The notes: generated by a model not told the origin, from the sequence alone. DNA of 64,000 nucleotides from Methanobacteriota archaeon (GCA_019347805.1 JAHWKR010000011.1:1-64000), one strand, 5' to 3'; positions 1-9,444 are shown, counted from the first letter of the stretch. Translations and numbers: made by a program.

Positions 1-30
1 GAGGGGGCGCCGCCCCCTCCCCCCGTGGTG
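1..30. repeat. GC-rich hairpin downstream of pit (REP-like)
   Basis: The bases GAGGGGGC and GCCCCCTC form an 8-bp stem with a 3-nt loop, followed by a C-run. It lies about 25 nt beyond the pit stop codon on the minus strand, so it may act as a terminator. Similar G-run/C-run hairpins occur near 57.93 kb and 62.05 kb. Confidence 0.4.
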
Positions 31-52
31 ACGGTCACGGGATGGAGGAGGA

Positions 53-1315
53 CTACATGAACGGTATGATAAGGAAGTAGATCCCGGCGGCGGTGATGCC
101 GACGAAGGGCAGCGTGACGGCCCAGCTGAACATGATCTTGCCGATGATGCGCAGGTCGAGGGCAGGGATGCCGCGGGCGAGTCCGACGCCGATGACGCAG
201 CCGACGAGGGTGTGCGTGGTGGAGACAGGGAGCCCGAGGTGGGAGGCGAACAGGATGACCATGGCGGCGGAGATCTCAGCGCTGAAGCCGCGCGAGGGGG
301 TGAGTTCAGTGATCTTCTTGCCGATGGTCTGGATGACGCGGGAGCCGTAGGTGGCGAGGCCGATGACGATACCGGCGCCACCGAGGACGAAGATCCAGAT
401 GGGGACCGCGTTCGCCTGCGCCTCGACGGCGCCGGTCTGGAGGGTGACCCAGACGGCGGCGAGTGGACCGACGGCGTTGGCGACATCGTTGGCGCCGTGG
501 GCGAAAGCGACGGAGGCGGCGGTGGCGATCTGCAGGAAGACGAAGAGCCGCTCGGTGGCCTTGTAGCGTTCGCGGTCCGTGGAGGTCGGTCCCACCTTGA
601 TGCGCCGGAAGAAGGGCACGAAGAGGAGTCCGACGAGGAGGGAAATGGCGAGCGTGTAGAGGAGGGCCGTGTTGAAGGTGAGGTCGAGCTTGAGCTGTTT
701 GAGGCCTTTGAAGAGGGTGGCCATCACAAGCACGAAGACGGTGAGGGCGATGTAGACCGGTCCCCATCTTCGGCTCGCTTCGACGGGGTCGTCCTTGTTG
801 AGGACCGTGATGCGGACGATGTTGAAAATGGCGAGGCCGATGAAGGCGCCGAGGACGGGCGAGATGAGCCAGCCCATCACGATCTCCCACATCTTGGCCC
901 AGTCGACCGCGCTCGTGCCGCCGACCACCATGCCGAAGCCGACGATGGCGCCGACGATGCTATGCGTGGTGGAGACCGGCATCGACCAGAACGTGGCGAT
1001 GGTGAGCCAGATGGCGGCGGCGGCCATGGCGGCGATCATGCCGGCCATGAAGACGTGCGGATCGCCGATGGCCTCAGGGGAGACGATGCCCTTGCGGACG
1101 GTCTCGGTGACCTTGGAACCGACGAGGACCGCTCCGGCGAACTCGAAGATGGTGGCGACGACGATGGCGCCGCCCAAGGTGAGGGCGCCGGAGCCGACCG
1201 AGGTGCCCATGGCGTTCGCGACATCGTTGGCGCCACCGCCCCAGGCCGCATAGAGCGCGAAGATGATGGCGATGATGAGGATGACGAGCGCACCGGTGGT
1301 CAGGCCGAGTACCAT
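53..1315 (-). CDS. pit: PiT-family inorganic phosphate transporter
   Basis: Integral membrane low-affinity phosphate (metal-phosphate) symporter. The 420-residue protein carries the duplicated PiT signature GANDVANA twice, near residue 28 and again near residue 275, each in a hydrophobic half of several membrane helices, as expected for the inverted-repeat PHO4 fold. A second pair of conserved serine/threonine motifs (PVSTTHSIVGA and PVSTTHTLVGC) is also present. Length matches the family. ATG at 1315 is the first start of the hydrophobic N-terminus. The AbrB-PhoU protein encoded divergently at 2280 is the likely regulator of phosphate uptake, as PiT-PhoU pairs are common. A Nudix gene lies immediately upstream on the same strand with 86 nt between, which holds the promoter. 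Function is confident; ion specificity is not visible. Confidence 0.95.
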   Translation of the reverse strand: MVLGLTTGALVILIIAIIFALYAAWGGGANDVANAMGTSVGSGALTLGGAIVVATIFEFAGAVLVGSKVTETVRKGIVSPEAIGDPHVFMAGMIAAMAAAAIWLTIATFWSMPVSTTHSIVGAIVGFGMVVGGTSAVDWAKMWEIVMGWLISPVLGAFIGLAIFNIVRITVLNKDDPVEASRRWGPVYIALTVFVLVMATLFKGLKQLKLDLTFNTALLYTLAISLLVGLLFVPFFRRIKVGPTSTDRERYKATERLFVFLQIATAASVAFAHGANDVANAVGPLAAVWVTLQTGAVEAQANAVPIWIFVLGGAGIVIGLATYGSRVIQTIGKKITELTPSRGFSAEISAAMVILFASHLGLPVSTTHTLVGCVIGVGLARGIPALDLRIIGKIMFSWAVTLPFVGITAAGIYFLIIPFM

Positions 1316-1345
1316 GGGTTCCAGTCCTGGGGCGACCAGGCCACG

Positions 1346-1377
1346 GTATTAATCGTTGACCCCAGCAAAACATATAG
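1346..1377 (-). promoter_or_regulatory. TATA-like elements upstream of pit
   Basis: On the minus strand two AT-rich TATA-like sequences (CTATATG near 1372 and GATTAATAC near 1350) stand out from GC-rich surroundings. The nearer one would give a start point about 8 nt before the pit ATG. Both lie between the Nudix stop and the pit start. Confidence 0.45.
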
Positions 1378-1401
1378 ACTCTATAGAAAACGGTGGGGAG
1401 T

Positions 1402-2130
1402 TCAGGGGACCATCTCTTCCCACGCTTCCACGACGCGCGGCGCCCGCGGCGGTGACCAGCCATAGACCCGTTCCAGGAGGAGCGCCGTGAGACCGGCGGT
1501 GAACCCCCAGAGCATGGCCGTGCGTCCGGTCTCAGCGCCGGTGAGGGGCCAGTAGTGGACGACACGGTCGACCTCCGGATGTCGCCGCGCCTCGTATCCG
1601 GTCGCGCGGTAGAGGTGGGGCGGTCGACCCGCGTCGCCCGGGATGGTGTTCGGGTCCGCCTCCGGGGTAGGGCCGGCGGCGCGCAGGTCAGCCACCGGCA
1701 CGAGGATCATCTCCGCCACCTCGGCTGGAGAGGCCGCTTCACGGGGGACGGCCGCGAGCGGGACGAGCCCCACGAAGGCGGCCACGGGCCGGTCGCGCGG
1801 GTCGGTGGTGTCGACGAGATGGCCGAGCACCTCGACGTCCTCGGGCGTGAAGCCGATCTCCTCCTCGCTCTCGCGCAGGGCGGCAGCGAGCGGCGACGTG
1901 TCTTCCGGCTCGATACGACCGCCCGGAAATCCGAGATGACCGGCGAAGCGCTCCGGACCGAGCGGCCGTCGTTCGAGGAGCAGGCACATGCCGATGTCGG
2001 TCGGGACGAGCGGTGCCAGGACGGCGCTCGCGCGCCCTGGCAGCGGATCGCCCGCATGCCCGGGCAGGACGGCGCGACGGAAGCGGCGCACCTCGTCCTC
2101 GAACGTGGCGACGGCGTCGTCTTCAGGCAT
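1402..2130 (-). CDS. Nudix hydrolase, CoA pyrophosphatase (NudL)-like
   Basis: Predicted nucleotide-diphosphate-linked hydrolase of 242 residues. A Nudix box of the longer-spaced NudL type is visible as FPGGRIEPEDTS followed by AALRESEEEIGF, with the preceding LLLERR strand typical of CoA pyrophosphatases (UPF0035 relatives). The acidic REXXEE residues that bind Mg are intact. The family cleaves CoA or acyl-CoA to phosphopantetheine and 3',5'-ADP, but Nudix substrates are hard to predict, so substrate is inference. It is transcribed toward pit and divergent from the PhoU-type regulator at 2280, with a weak TATA-like ACTACAAAC near 2162 before its ATG. Location next to phosphate genes may be incidental. 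Confidence 0.85.
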   Translation of the reverse strand: MPEDDAVATFEDEVRRFRRAVLPGHAGDPLPGRASAVLAPLVPTDIGMCLLLERRPLGPERFAGHLGFPGGRIEPEDTSPLAAALRESEEEIGFTPEDVEVLGHLVDTTDPRDRPVAAFVGLVPLAAVPREAASPAEVAEMILVPVADLRAAGPTPEADPNTIPGDAGRPPHLYRATGYEARRHPEVDRVVHYWPLTGAETGRTAMLWGFTAGLTALLLERVYGWSPPRAPRVVEAWEEMVP

Positions 2131-2241
2131 CGGAGACGCTCGGGAGCACGGCCGGCGGTTTGTAGTTCCCGCCCCGGGTGCGTTCGTGAAGGCGGACCAT
2201 GAAGACCCGATCCCCCCTTCCGGTCCACGCTCGAACGCAAT

Positions 2242-2249
2242 CTATATAG
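2242..2249 (+). promoter_or_regulatory. TATA box of the AbrB-PhoU gene
   Basis: CTATATAG stands in GC-rich DNA about 26 nt before position 2272, which would place transcription start within 8 nt of the GTG start at 2280, giving a leaderless or nearly leaderless mRNA. Confidence 0.65.
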
Positions 2250-2279
2250 ATTGGCCACCTGGACCATAGTCCGGGGCGT

Positions 2280-3323
2280 GTGGCCCTTGGAGACCTGTAT
2301 TTGGAACGGCGCAAGGTCCAACGCACCGGTGGCAGCACCTACATCGTCAGCCTGCCCAAGAAGTGGGTCGACGGACACAACATCCAGCAGGGCGACCCGG
2401 TCGACGTCCACTACGATCCGGGCGGCTCGGTGACCATCCATCCCATCGGGACCAAAGGGTCACCGGCGCGCAGCCTGCGCCTCGTCATCGACACCAAGAA
2501 GCCGACGGAGCACCTGGTCCGCCGCATCATCTCCGCCTATCTCGCCGGCTACGAATCGATCCAGGTGCACGCGCCCGAGCGGATCCCGATGGCCCACAAA
2601 CAAGAGATCCGGCGGCTCGGCCAGACCCTCATCGGCATCGAGATCGTCGAGGAGACCCAGTCCAGCATCACGCTGCAGGACCTCCTCGACCCGGTCGATT
2701 TCGACATCACGCGCGGTCTCGACCGGATGCACCAACTGGCCCGCGCGATGGTCGGTGACGCGCTCACCGCACTGACCGAAAAAGACCAGGACCTCGCCGA
2801 CGACGTGCCCCAGCGCGACCCCGAGGTCGACCGCCTCGACTGGATGATCGTCAAACAGTTCCACCTCGTCTCCCGCTCCGGCCCCCTGGCGCGGGCGCTC
2901 GGCCTCGGACCCTCGGAGGCGCTGCACCACCTGCTCGTCTCGCACGCCATCGAACGCATCGCCGACCACGCCTCACGGCTCGCCGAACTCGCCACGCAGG
3001 CACCGACCCTGGAGATCCAGGCGAGCACCCGCGACGCGATCCGCGCACAAGGGCACCGCCTCCTCGAACTCCTCCAAGACTCGTTCCGCGCCTTCCAGGA
3101 CGCCGACTACAACAAGGCCAACGACACCATCACCGAACTCCAGGTGGCGGGACAGGAGGCGCACGCGCTTCTTGCCAAAGGCAAAGGGCTCCCCGCCAAG
3201 ACCCAGGTCAACCTCGCGCTCCTTGTCAAGTCGCTCGAACGGGTCCGATCATATTCCATCGACATCGCCGAGGCCGCGATCGACCACCACCTCATGCGCG
3301 AGATGGCGGGCGCGACCTCCTAG
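2280..3323 (+). CDS. Phosphate uptake regulator: AbrB-type domain fused to PhoU
   Basis: Cytoplasmic transcriptional or signalling regulator of 347 residues. Residues 1-45 form a swapped-hairpin AbrB/SpoVT-like DNA-binding domain (RRKVQRTGGSTYIVSLPKKW), and residues from about 130 onward are all-helical with two PhoU-like three-helix repeats containing acidic stretches. This AbrB-PhoU architecture is typical of archaeal phosphate regulators. The GTG start at 2280 is chosen because the AbrB domain begins right there and the TATA box is correctly spaced. It is divergent from the Nudix-pit pair, and control of pit expression or activity is the obvious inference. Its 3' end overlaps the convergent membrane protein gene by 4 nt. 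Confidence 0.88.
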   Translation: MALGDLYLERRKVQRTGGSTYIVSLPKKWVDGHNIQQGDPVDVHYDPGGSVTIHPIGTKGSPARSLRLVIDTKKPTEHLVRRIISAYLAGYESIQVHAPERIPMAHKQEIRRLGQTLIGIEIVEETQSSITLQDLLDPVDFDITRGLDRMHQLARAMVGDALTALTEKDQDLADDVPQRDPEVDRLDWMIVKQFHLVSRSGPLARALGLGPSEALHHLLVSHAIERIADHASRLAELATQAPTLEIQASTRDAIRAQGHRLLELLQDSFRAFQDADYNKANDTITELQVAGQEAHALLAKGKGLPAKTQVNLALLVKSLERVRSYSIDIAEAAIDHHLMREMAGATS

Positions 3324-4423
3324 CGCCGGCTGCGTGTCATGCCGCTGAGTCGCGCCACGAGGGCGGTGGCGAGCGGCGTCGGGTCCCGGGTCGGGGTGTC
3401 GAGCCAGGGAATGAAGCGCAGGGTGGCAAGGCGCGCCAAGAGGACGCCGGAGAAGGCGGCGACGAAGGCGGTCGGAAGCGTCTCGACATCGAGCGGGACG
3501 ATGAGGATGTGGCCATCCACGAGGTGCCAAAAGCCATAGACGGCCGGCGGAGCGGCCGCCGCGGCGGACCACATGCGGGTGCGTGCCGCGAGCGGCGACA
3601 GCCAAGTGAACTCGACGACCAGCGCGACGATGAGGAAGTGGTAAGGCAGGACGGCCGCAGGGAGACCCGACGCGGTGAGGACGTGTTCTGTGACCACGCG
3701 GAGCGCGACATAGCCGCCGAGGACGATGAGCGCGCTCCCACGGAGCCCGGTGCCGAGCCGTACCAGGACGGCCATGAAGAGTCCCACGAAGAGCGACCAA
3801 CCGGGATAGAGCCAATGGGGCAGGCCACCGTAGAGCGGGTCGTCGACGGAGGCGGCGTGCGCCAAGAGCTCCGGGTCGGAGGAGAAAGCGGACGGGTCCG
3901 CCAGATAACCCATCGCGCCGACGACACTGTACTCGGAATAGGTGAGCGGGAACGCGAGGGCCTCGAAGAGCAGGATGAGGAGGGCGAAGAGGCCGGCCCA
4001 GGCGAGCGGCGAAGGCCGTACGGCGCGGATGGGGCGTCCCGAGGACCAGCCGAGGTCCCGGAGCGCCAGGAAGACGACCCCCATCAGGGTGATCGCCGTA
4101 CCGGCGAAAAGCGTGAGGTGGGCCGGCGACCAGGTCGTGATGTCGATCCCGAAGACCCGGTGCCACGCCTCGTCGAACGGGATGGCGAACAGGAAGACCA
4201 GGAAACCGGCGAGGACCAGGTTGAGGGCCCCTTGCCGTTCAGGTGAACGATCGCGCCACTCCAGGATGAACGCCAGGGCGATGAAGAGGAAGCCGACCGT
4301 GTTCGTCACGTGGGCCAGGGAGAGCGTCTCCCGCACCTGCGTGAAATGGAACGCCACGTCCCAGGCCGCCCCGATGAACTTCAGGAGGAGGCCGGTCGCC
4401 CACAAGATCCAGACGCGCCGCAT
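3320..4423 (-). CDS. Polytopic membrane protein of unknown function
   Basis: A 367-residue protein with about eight to ten hydrophobic helices. I do not recognise the family. Polar residues recur inside predicted helices (WDVAFHFTQVRE near the N-terminus, FDEAWHRVFGIDITTWSPAHL near residue 110), and the His/Glu/Trp-rich loop segments could bind a metal or lipid, but that is speculation. It starts with ATG 78 nt downstream of the gltX stop, with an AT-rich AAAAAGATATTG element near 4462 that could be its own promoter. Its stop overlaps the convergent phoU-like gene by 4 nt. Composition is like its neighbours, so no sign of recent transfer. Confidence 0.75.
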   Translation of the reverse strand: MRRVWILWATGLLLKFIGAAWDVAFHFTQVRETLSLAHVTNTVGFLFIALAFILEWRDRSPERQGALNLVLAGFLVFLFAIPFDEAWHRVFGIDITTWSPAHLTLFAGTAITLMGVVFLALRDLGWSSGRPIRAVRPSPLAWAGLFALLILLFEALAFPLTYSEYSVVGAMGYLADPSAFSSDPELLAHAASVDDPLYGGLPHWLYPGWSLFVGLFMAVLVRLGTGLRGSALIVLGGYVALRVVTEHVLTASGLPAAVLPYHFLIVALVVEFTWLSPLAARTRMWSAAAAAPPAVYGFWHLVDGHILIVPLDVETLPTAFVAAFSGVLLARLATLRFIPWLDTPTRDPTPLATALVARLSGMTRSRR

Positions 4424-4501
4424 GAGCTTCGCGCTGGATGAGCATACACATGTTCAATATCTTTTTGGTGGACAGGCGAACAGATGAGCGGGGCCGGGGT
4501 C

Positions 4502-6289
4502 TTATCGGTGCGCGTAGACCGCCAACACCTCGCCCCCATCGACCCGCTCGAGCCGGCAATACCCATAGCGCTCGAACTGGACCACCGACCCCGGCTCCGC
4601 CTCAAGGACCGCCCGCTCGACACGGCCGCGGTGCCGCAGCCCCTCGGGCGACTCGTCCGGCTCCGGCCGCAACACGACCATCGGGCAGGTCGCCTCCTCT
4701 GCGGCCGGCAACCATTCGACCACCGCCGCGCGCGCCTTGCGCGCCGCATCGAGCTCCGTTCCCTCCCAGACCACGACCGGGTCGTCCAGCTCGAGCGAAC
4801 GCACGCGGACGTTGCCGAGGTCCTTGAGCCGTACCAGGTCACCCGCATCGAGTTCGAGAAGGTCGCGCCGCGACAGGATGACACGTCCGACACCGCCAGC
4901 GACCGAGAGACGGTTCGTGCGAACACCGCGCTCCGGTCGGTCCGGATGCACCAAGCTCTTCGCCACCAGTTCCCCGACCTCCGGGTCCGGCACCTCCAGC
5001 CGCACCTCGACCGGGTCGTTGACGAAGAAATAGCGGTCCGCGGTCGGTTCGAGGATCTTCGCGCTCTCCGCATAGAGGTTCATGAGACTCGCCGCGACGT
5101 CTTTTTCCGACAATCCCATGCCGACCCAGAACGCGCGCAACGCCTCCGCCTTGATGCCGCGCCGCCTGAGGGCCCGCAGCGTCGGAAGCCGCGGGTCGTC
5201 CCAGCCGCTGTACTTCCCGGCCTCGATGTCGCGCCGCATCCCTGAGGAACTGAACTTCCCCACCTCGTCGATCTGCACGCGACCCCAGTAGAGCGTCTCC
5301 GGATAGGTCCAGCCCATGTGCTGGTAGAGATACTTCTGCCGCCGCGTCGAATCCTGCAGGTCCTTGCCGCGAATGATGTGCGTCACCCCCTGCAGGTGGT
5401 CCTCGACCGCCGACTCGAAGTCGAGCATCGGCCAGACATTGTACTTGTCGCCGACGACCGGGTGCGGCGTCTTGACGATGCGGAACCCGACCCAATCACG
5501 CTGCGCCGGGTCCTTGTGCGCCACCTCGGTCTTGATGCGGAGCGTCGCCGCGCCCTCGGCCATCTCGCCGGCGACCATGCGCGCCCAATCCGCCTTGTCC
5601 TCACCCGTCGGCCGCTCGCGATGCGGACACGGCTTGCCGGCATCACGATACTCCTTCGCCTTCTCCTTGGGACACGAACAGACATAGGCCGCGCCCTTCT
5701 CGATGAGCGCCTCGGCGACCTTGTAGTATTCCTCGTTGCGGGACGAGGCTGCGACGACGCGGTCCGGTTTCTCGCCGAGCCATCCGTAATCCTCCTCGAT
5801 CCACTTGTAGGCCGGCGGATAGGGCGGTTTGACCTGCGGGTCGGTGTCGTCGAAACGCAGCACCAGGACACCCTTCTTCCCGGCTTGTTCGGCGATGCGC
5901 TTGTACTCCGACATCGTCACCATGCCGCGCGAATGGCCGAGCGTGGCCGGACCGTTCGGGTTCGGCGCGAACCGCATCACGATGGTGTCGTGTTCCTCGA
6001 AACGCGGCAACGTCTTGAACGGATGACCCCGCTCGCGCTTCTTCTTCTCCAGGAGCGACGGGTCGAGCGCCTCGAGCTCCGCTTTCTGCGCCACCGCGTC
6101 CATCGCGTTGACGACACCCACCTCGGAATGGATGATGGGCATGACCTCCTTCGAGGCCGCACGGTACTCCGGCGCACCGCCCATGATGCGGCCGACGACG
6201 GCCCCCGGGTTGGCCTTGCCACCATGCTGGACCGCGTTCTGAAGCGCATACTTGCGCGCAAGGGTTCGGACTTCCTGCTCCTGGACCAT
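4502..6289 (-). CDS. gltX: Glutamyl-tRNA synthetase, archaeal type
   Basis: Charges tRNA-Glu (and, in archaea lacking GlnRS, also tRNA-Gln before amidation). About 595 residues. After an N-terminal extension typical of archaeal/eukaryotic GluRS, a class I HIGH-like motif is seen in PNPNGPATLGHSRG near residue 115, followed by LRFDDTDP. The KMSKS-equivalent region lies in the sequence KFSSSGMRRDIEAGKYSGWD, and the C-terminal third has the beta-barrel anticodon domain of GlnRS-like enzymes rather than the bacterial helical one. The track ORF begins at a GTG at 6298; the ATG at 6289 is the likelier start. It follows the GGPP synthase gene by about 70 nt on the same strand and is probably co-transcribed. 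Confidence 0.95.
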   Translation of the reverse strand: MVQEQEVRTLARKYALQNAVQHGGKANPGAVVGRIMGGAPEYRAASKEVMPIIHSEVGVVNAMDAVAQKAELEALDPSLLEKKKRERGHPFKTLPRFEEHDTIVMRFAPNPNGPATLGHSRGMVTMSEYKRIAEQAGKKGVLVLRFDDTDPQVKPPYPPAYKWIEEDYGWLGEKPDRVVAASSRNEEYYKVAEALIEKGAAYVCSCPKEKAKEYRDAGKPCPHRERPTGEDKADWARMVAGEMAEGAATLRIKTEVAHKDPAQRDWVGFRIVKTPHPVVGDKYNVWPMLDFESAVEDHLQGVTHIIRGKDLQDSTRRQKYLYQHMGWTYPETLYWGRVQIDEVGKFSSSGMRRDIEAGKYSGWDDPRLPTLRALRRRGIKAEALRAFWVGMGLSEKDVAASLMNLYAESAKILEPTADRYFFVNDPVEVRLEVPDPEVGELVAKSLVHPDRPERGVRTNRLSVAGGVGRVILSRRDLLELDAGDLVRLKDLGNVRVRSLELDDPVVVWEGTELDAARKARAAVVEWLPAAEEATCPMVVLRPEPDESPEGLRHRGRVERAVLEAEPGSVVQFERYGYCRLERVDGGEVLAVYAHR

Positions 6290-6360
6290 CACGTGCACCT
6301 GGCAGGACGCCCGGAGCAGGGCGGGGTTGAAAAAGGGGAGGGTGGAGACTCGCTCAAGTC

Positions 6361-7362
6361 TTACGACTTTCGCTCCACGATATACGCACAGATCTCGGTC
6401 AGCAGGTTGCGGGCCGAGTTCTCCGGCAGCGCCGTCAGGCAGGTGCGCGCATGGCTGGAGAACTCCTTGGCGCGGTCGCGCGTCCAGTCGATGGCCCCGG
6501 ATTTCTTGAGGTACCCGAGGATCTCGTCGATGTTCTCCTTCGACGTGTCCTTCTTCTTGATGGCGTCGATGAGCTTGCGCTTGTCGAACGGGTCGAGGGT
6601 GTCGAGGGCGCGCACGAGCGGCATGGTCTTCTTGCCGCGCATGATGTCGGCATAGATCTGCTTGCCCAACTCGGACTCGGAATCGGAGGCGACATCGAGA
6701 TAGTCGTCCCAGACCTGGTAGGCGAGACCCATCAAGCGACCGGCCTCGCTGAGCTTCTTGACCTGCGACGCGTCCGCGCCGGCGATCTTGGCGCCGTTCT
6801 TCATGGCGACCTCGAAGAGCGAAGCGGTCTTGCGCTCGATCATGTGATAATAATCCATGTCGGCGATCTTGCGCTGGCGCTCGAAGTTGAGGTCGTGGTA
6901 CTGGCCCTCCGAGATCTCGGTGGAGAGCTTGGAGATGTCCATGACGATCTCGCGGTAGAGCGCGGCGTCGACATTGAGCTTGCCGAGCGCCTCGAACGTG
7001 AGGCTGTGAAGGGTGTCGCCGGCCAGAAGACCCACGTGGTCGCCGAACTTCTTGTGCACCGCCTCGACACCGCGCCGCTTGGCATCGTCGTCGATGATGT
7101 CGTCATGGATCATCGTGTAGGTGTGCAACACCTCGATGGAGACGGCGAACGGCATGACCTCGTTGATGTCACCGCCGACCGTCTGGGCGGCGAGGATCGA
7201 CACGATGGGCCGGAACCGCTTGCCGCCCGCGTTCGGGAGGTGACGGACGGCCTCGTACAGCTCCTCGGGTTTCTTCCGGTTCAAGAAACCCTTGAGCTCT
7301 CTGTCGATCTGGTTGATGTAGGGTTGAAGCACATTGTCGAGCTTCATACGGCTTTCCTGCAT
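6361..7362 (-). CDS. idsA: Short-chain isoprenyl diphosphate synthase (GGPP synthase)
   Basis: Condenses IPP with allylic diphosphates to make geranylgeranyl diphosphate, the precursor of archaeal ether lipids. The 333-residue protein has both aspartate-rich motifs: HDDIIDDDAKRRG near residue 88 and WDDYLDV near residue 215, plus the GGKRFRP strand for IPP binding. Length and motifs match trans-prenyltransferases. ATG at 7362 is the first start; a second ATG at 7347 fits better with a TATA-like TTTCAAATAG at about 7377, so the N-terminus may be five residues shorter. It lies downstream of mvk-ipk-fni, completing a mevalonate-to-lipid cluster, and upstream of gltX. Confidence 0.95.
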   Translation of the reverse strand: MQESRMKLDNVLQPYINQIDRELKGFLNRKKPEELYEAVRHLPNAGGKRFRPIVSILAAQTVGGDINEVMPFAVSIEVLHTYTMIHDDIIDDDAKRRGVEAVHKKFGDHVGLLAGDTLHSLTFEALGKLNVDAALYREIVMDISKLSTEISEGQYHDLNFERQRKIADMDYYHMIERKTASLFEVAMKNGAKIAGADASQVKKLSEAGRLMGLAYQVWDDYLDVASDSESELGKQIYADIMRGKKTMPLVRALDTLDPFDKRKLIDAIKKKDTSKENIDEILGYLKKSGAIDWTRDRAKEFSSHARTCLTALPENSARNLLTEICAYIVERKS

Positions 7363-7459
7363 CTGGGTGACCCTCTATTTGAAAGGCGTGGGGCCGTCAT
7401 GTACCTTTCCCTTGTCAACGGCACGAAAACCGGTGCGGTCGTGCGAGTCTGCTTCCCAA

Positions 7460-8533
7460 TCACACACTGCGCGGGGCCGGCCGCTCGAGCCAGACGCCGG
7501 GCCGACGGAGGGACGCGAGGTCGGCGCTGCCGGTCAGGAACAAGGCGGTCCGCACCTCCTCCAAAACGGCGCGCACCTCGGCGCGGGCGGCGTCCTGGGA
7601 ACGGTCCGCTGCCCGCAGCATCGCACCGGCCATCCCGAAAAGGGTCGCGCCAAGGGCGAGCGCGATGGCACCGTCAAGACCGTGTCGGACGCCGCCGGTC
7701 GCGGCGATCGGGACCTCGGCACCGACCGCGGTGACGCATTCTTCCACCGCCCACGGCGTCGGGACGCCCCAGTCGTAGAACGTCCGGCCGATGCGTTCGT
7801 GCAACGCGTCCTCCTCAGCGAGGGCGCGATGCATCTCGACGGCGCTGAACGAGGTGCCGCCGAGCCCTCCGACATCGATGGCGGCGACGCCGACGTCGAC
7901 GAGACGACGGGCCACGTCACCACCGATGCCGGCACCGGTCTCCTTGACGAGCACCGGGACGTCGAGGTCGTCCACCAAGGCCGCAAGGACATCGGTGACA
8001 CCCGCTCCGAGCGTATCCCCTTCCGGTTGGACGCATTCCTGGAGATAGTTGAGATGCAGCGCAAGGACATCCGCCTCGACCATGGCGATCGCTTCCTCGG
8101 CCTTGGCGAGCGCCGTCTTGGCCCCCCATTCGACCAGTTGGGGCGCGCCGAGGTTGGCGAGGACGAGCGGGACGTCGTGGTCTTTGACGACCTCATAGGA
8201 GCGGCGGAGATCGCGATGCGCGAGGGCGGCGCGCTGGCTTCCCACACCCATCGGCACCCGGTATTCCGCGGCCGCTGCGGCGAGATGGTCGTTGACGTGC
8301 TCCGCCTCGTCGCAGCCGCCGGTCATGCCCGAGATGAGGAGCGGGCCGCCGATATCGGTGCCGAGGAAACGCGTCCGCAGGTCGACCTTGTCGCGGTCGA
8401 CCTCCGGCAGCGCGTCATGGCGCAGGCGATAAGGCCGCCACACGTCGCCCCCGGCCTGCACGTCGTTCTCGAGATGGATGCGCAGGTGGTCGCGCTTGCG
8501 CCCGGCGATGCGCGAAGCGGCGCCGTCGGTCAT
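7460..8533 (-). CDS. fni: Type 2 isopentenyl-diphosphate delta-isomerase
   Basis: FMN- and NAD(P)H-dependent interconversion of IPP and DMAPP. The gene encodes 357 residues. Family features include the N-terminal RKRDHL motif, SGMTGG, the VGSQRAAL strand and the C-terminal glycine-rich phosphate/FMN-binding segment IAATGGVRHGLDG. The track ORF runs on to 9181, but the upstream part is only an open frame within ipk. ATG at 8533 overlaps the ipk stop as ATGA, so translation is probably coupled. Type 2 isomerase is the usual archaeal form. It sits third in the mvk-ipk-fni-idsA run. Confidence 0.95.
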   Translation of the reverse strand: MTDGAASRIAGRKRDHLRIHLENDVQAGGDVWRPYRLRHDALPEVDRDKVDLRTRFLGTDIGGPLLISGMTGGCDEAEHVNDHLAAAAAEYRVPMGVGSQRAALAHRDLRRSYEVVKDHDVPLVLANLGAPQLVEWGAKTALAKAEEAIAMVEADVLALHLNYLQECVQPEGDTLGAGVTDVLAALVDDLDVPVLVKETGAGIGGDVARRLVDVGVAAIDVGGLGGTSFSAVEMHRALAEEDALHERIGRTFYDWGVPTPWAVEECVTAVGAEVPIAATGGVRHGLDGAIALALGATLFGMAGAMLRAADRSQDAARAEVRAVLEEVRTALFLTGSADLASLRRPGVWLERPAPRSV

Positions 8534-9444
8534 GAAGAACCCTCCCGGAGGCGCGCGGCCGCCTCTTCTGGCCCTTCGGCGACCGGCGGCTCGGTGGCGA
8601 GGATCCGCGTCCCCAGGACCGGGTCGCCGCAGAGCCCCGATTCGACCCGACCGCTCTCCAACCCGTTCAGGACGAGGGCGGGGATGCCGAGGTCGGCGAT
8701 CTCCGCGAGTTCGAGGATCTTGTGGACCATGCCGCCCGTGGCGTCGGTGGGGGCGGACCCGTCGGTGAGTCCGGCGGCGAGGCGGCGCAGCTTGCTGGCG
8801 TCTGCCGATCGCACGAGGTCGGCCTTCTTGTCGACCGTCGGGTCGGCGTCGTAGATGCCGTCGACATCGGTGGCGAAGACGACGACGTCGGGCCGGATGG
8901 AACGCGCGAGCGCCAGGACCAACGTGTCTCCGGAGACGATGGCGAGGCCGCGGTGGTGGTCGGAGGCGATGTCGCCGAACGTGACCGGAACGAGGCCGGC
9001 ACCGAGGTAGCGTGTGATGCTGCCGGGATGGAAATCGGTCAGGTCGCCGTCCTCGAGCTCCACCAGGATGCCACCCGGGACGCTCACCGCAGGAAGGCCC
9101 TCCTCCACAAGGGCACCGATGAGTTGGGCGTTCAGGCGCAACATGGAACGCTGCACGGCGCTCGCGCCCTCGCGATGCCATTTCTTGTCGGTGACGACAC
9201 CGGGGCCCGTGCGGGTGCGGCCGCCGTAGAGGTGGTAGACGCGGGCGAGCGGATGGCCGAAGCTTCCGCCGCCGTGCACGATGATGAGCCGGACGTGGTG
9301 GGCGGCGGTGGCGAGTTCCTTGGCGAGGCGCTTCAGGACGTCATGGCGGATCCCGCGCAGGATGCGTTTCTGCGTCAGGATGCTGCCACCGAGCTTGATG
9401 AGGGCAACGCGGTCAGGGACCTCGCCCATCGGTGTGCGCGTCAT
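8530..9444 (-). CDS. ipk: Isopentenyl phosphate kinase
   Basis: Phosphorylates isopentenyl phosphate to IPP in the archaeal variant mevalonate pathway. The 304-residue amino-acid-kinase-fold protein begins with IKLGGSILT and has the glycine-rich HGGGSFGH segment containing the histidine that distinguishes IPK, followed by a VFATDVDGIYDADP nucleotide-binding stretch. Its presence implies that mevalonate phosphate is decarboxylated before the second phosphorylation; the decarboxylase or dehydratase is not in this window. Start ATG at 9444 overlaps the mvk stop and its own stop overlaps the fni start, both as ATGA. Confidence 0.95.
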   Translation of the reverse strand: MTRTPMGEVPDRVALIKLGGSILTQKRILRGIRHDVLKRLAKELATAAHHVRLIIVHGGGSFGHPLARVYHLYGGRTRTGPGVVTDKKWHREGASAVQRSMLRLNAQLIGALVEEGLPAVSVPGGILVELEDGDLTDFHPGSITRYLGAGLVPVTFGDIASDHHRGLAIVSGDTLVLALARSIRPDVVVFATDVDGIYDADPTVDKKADLVRSADASKLRRLAAGLTDGSAPTDATGGMVHKILELAEIADLGIPALVLNGLESGRVESGLCGDPVLGTRILATEPPVAEGPEEAAARLREGSS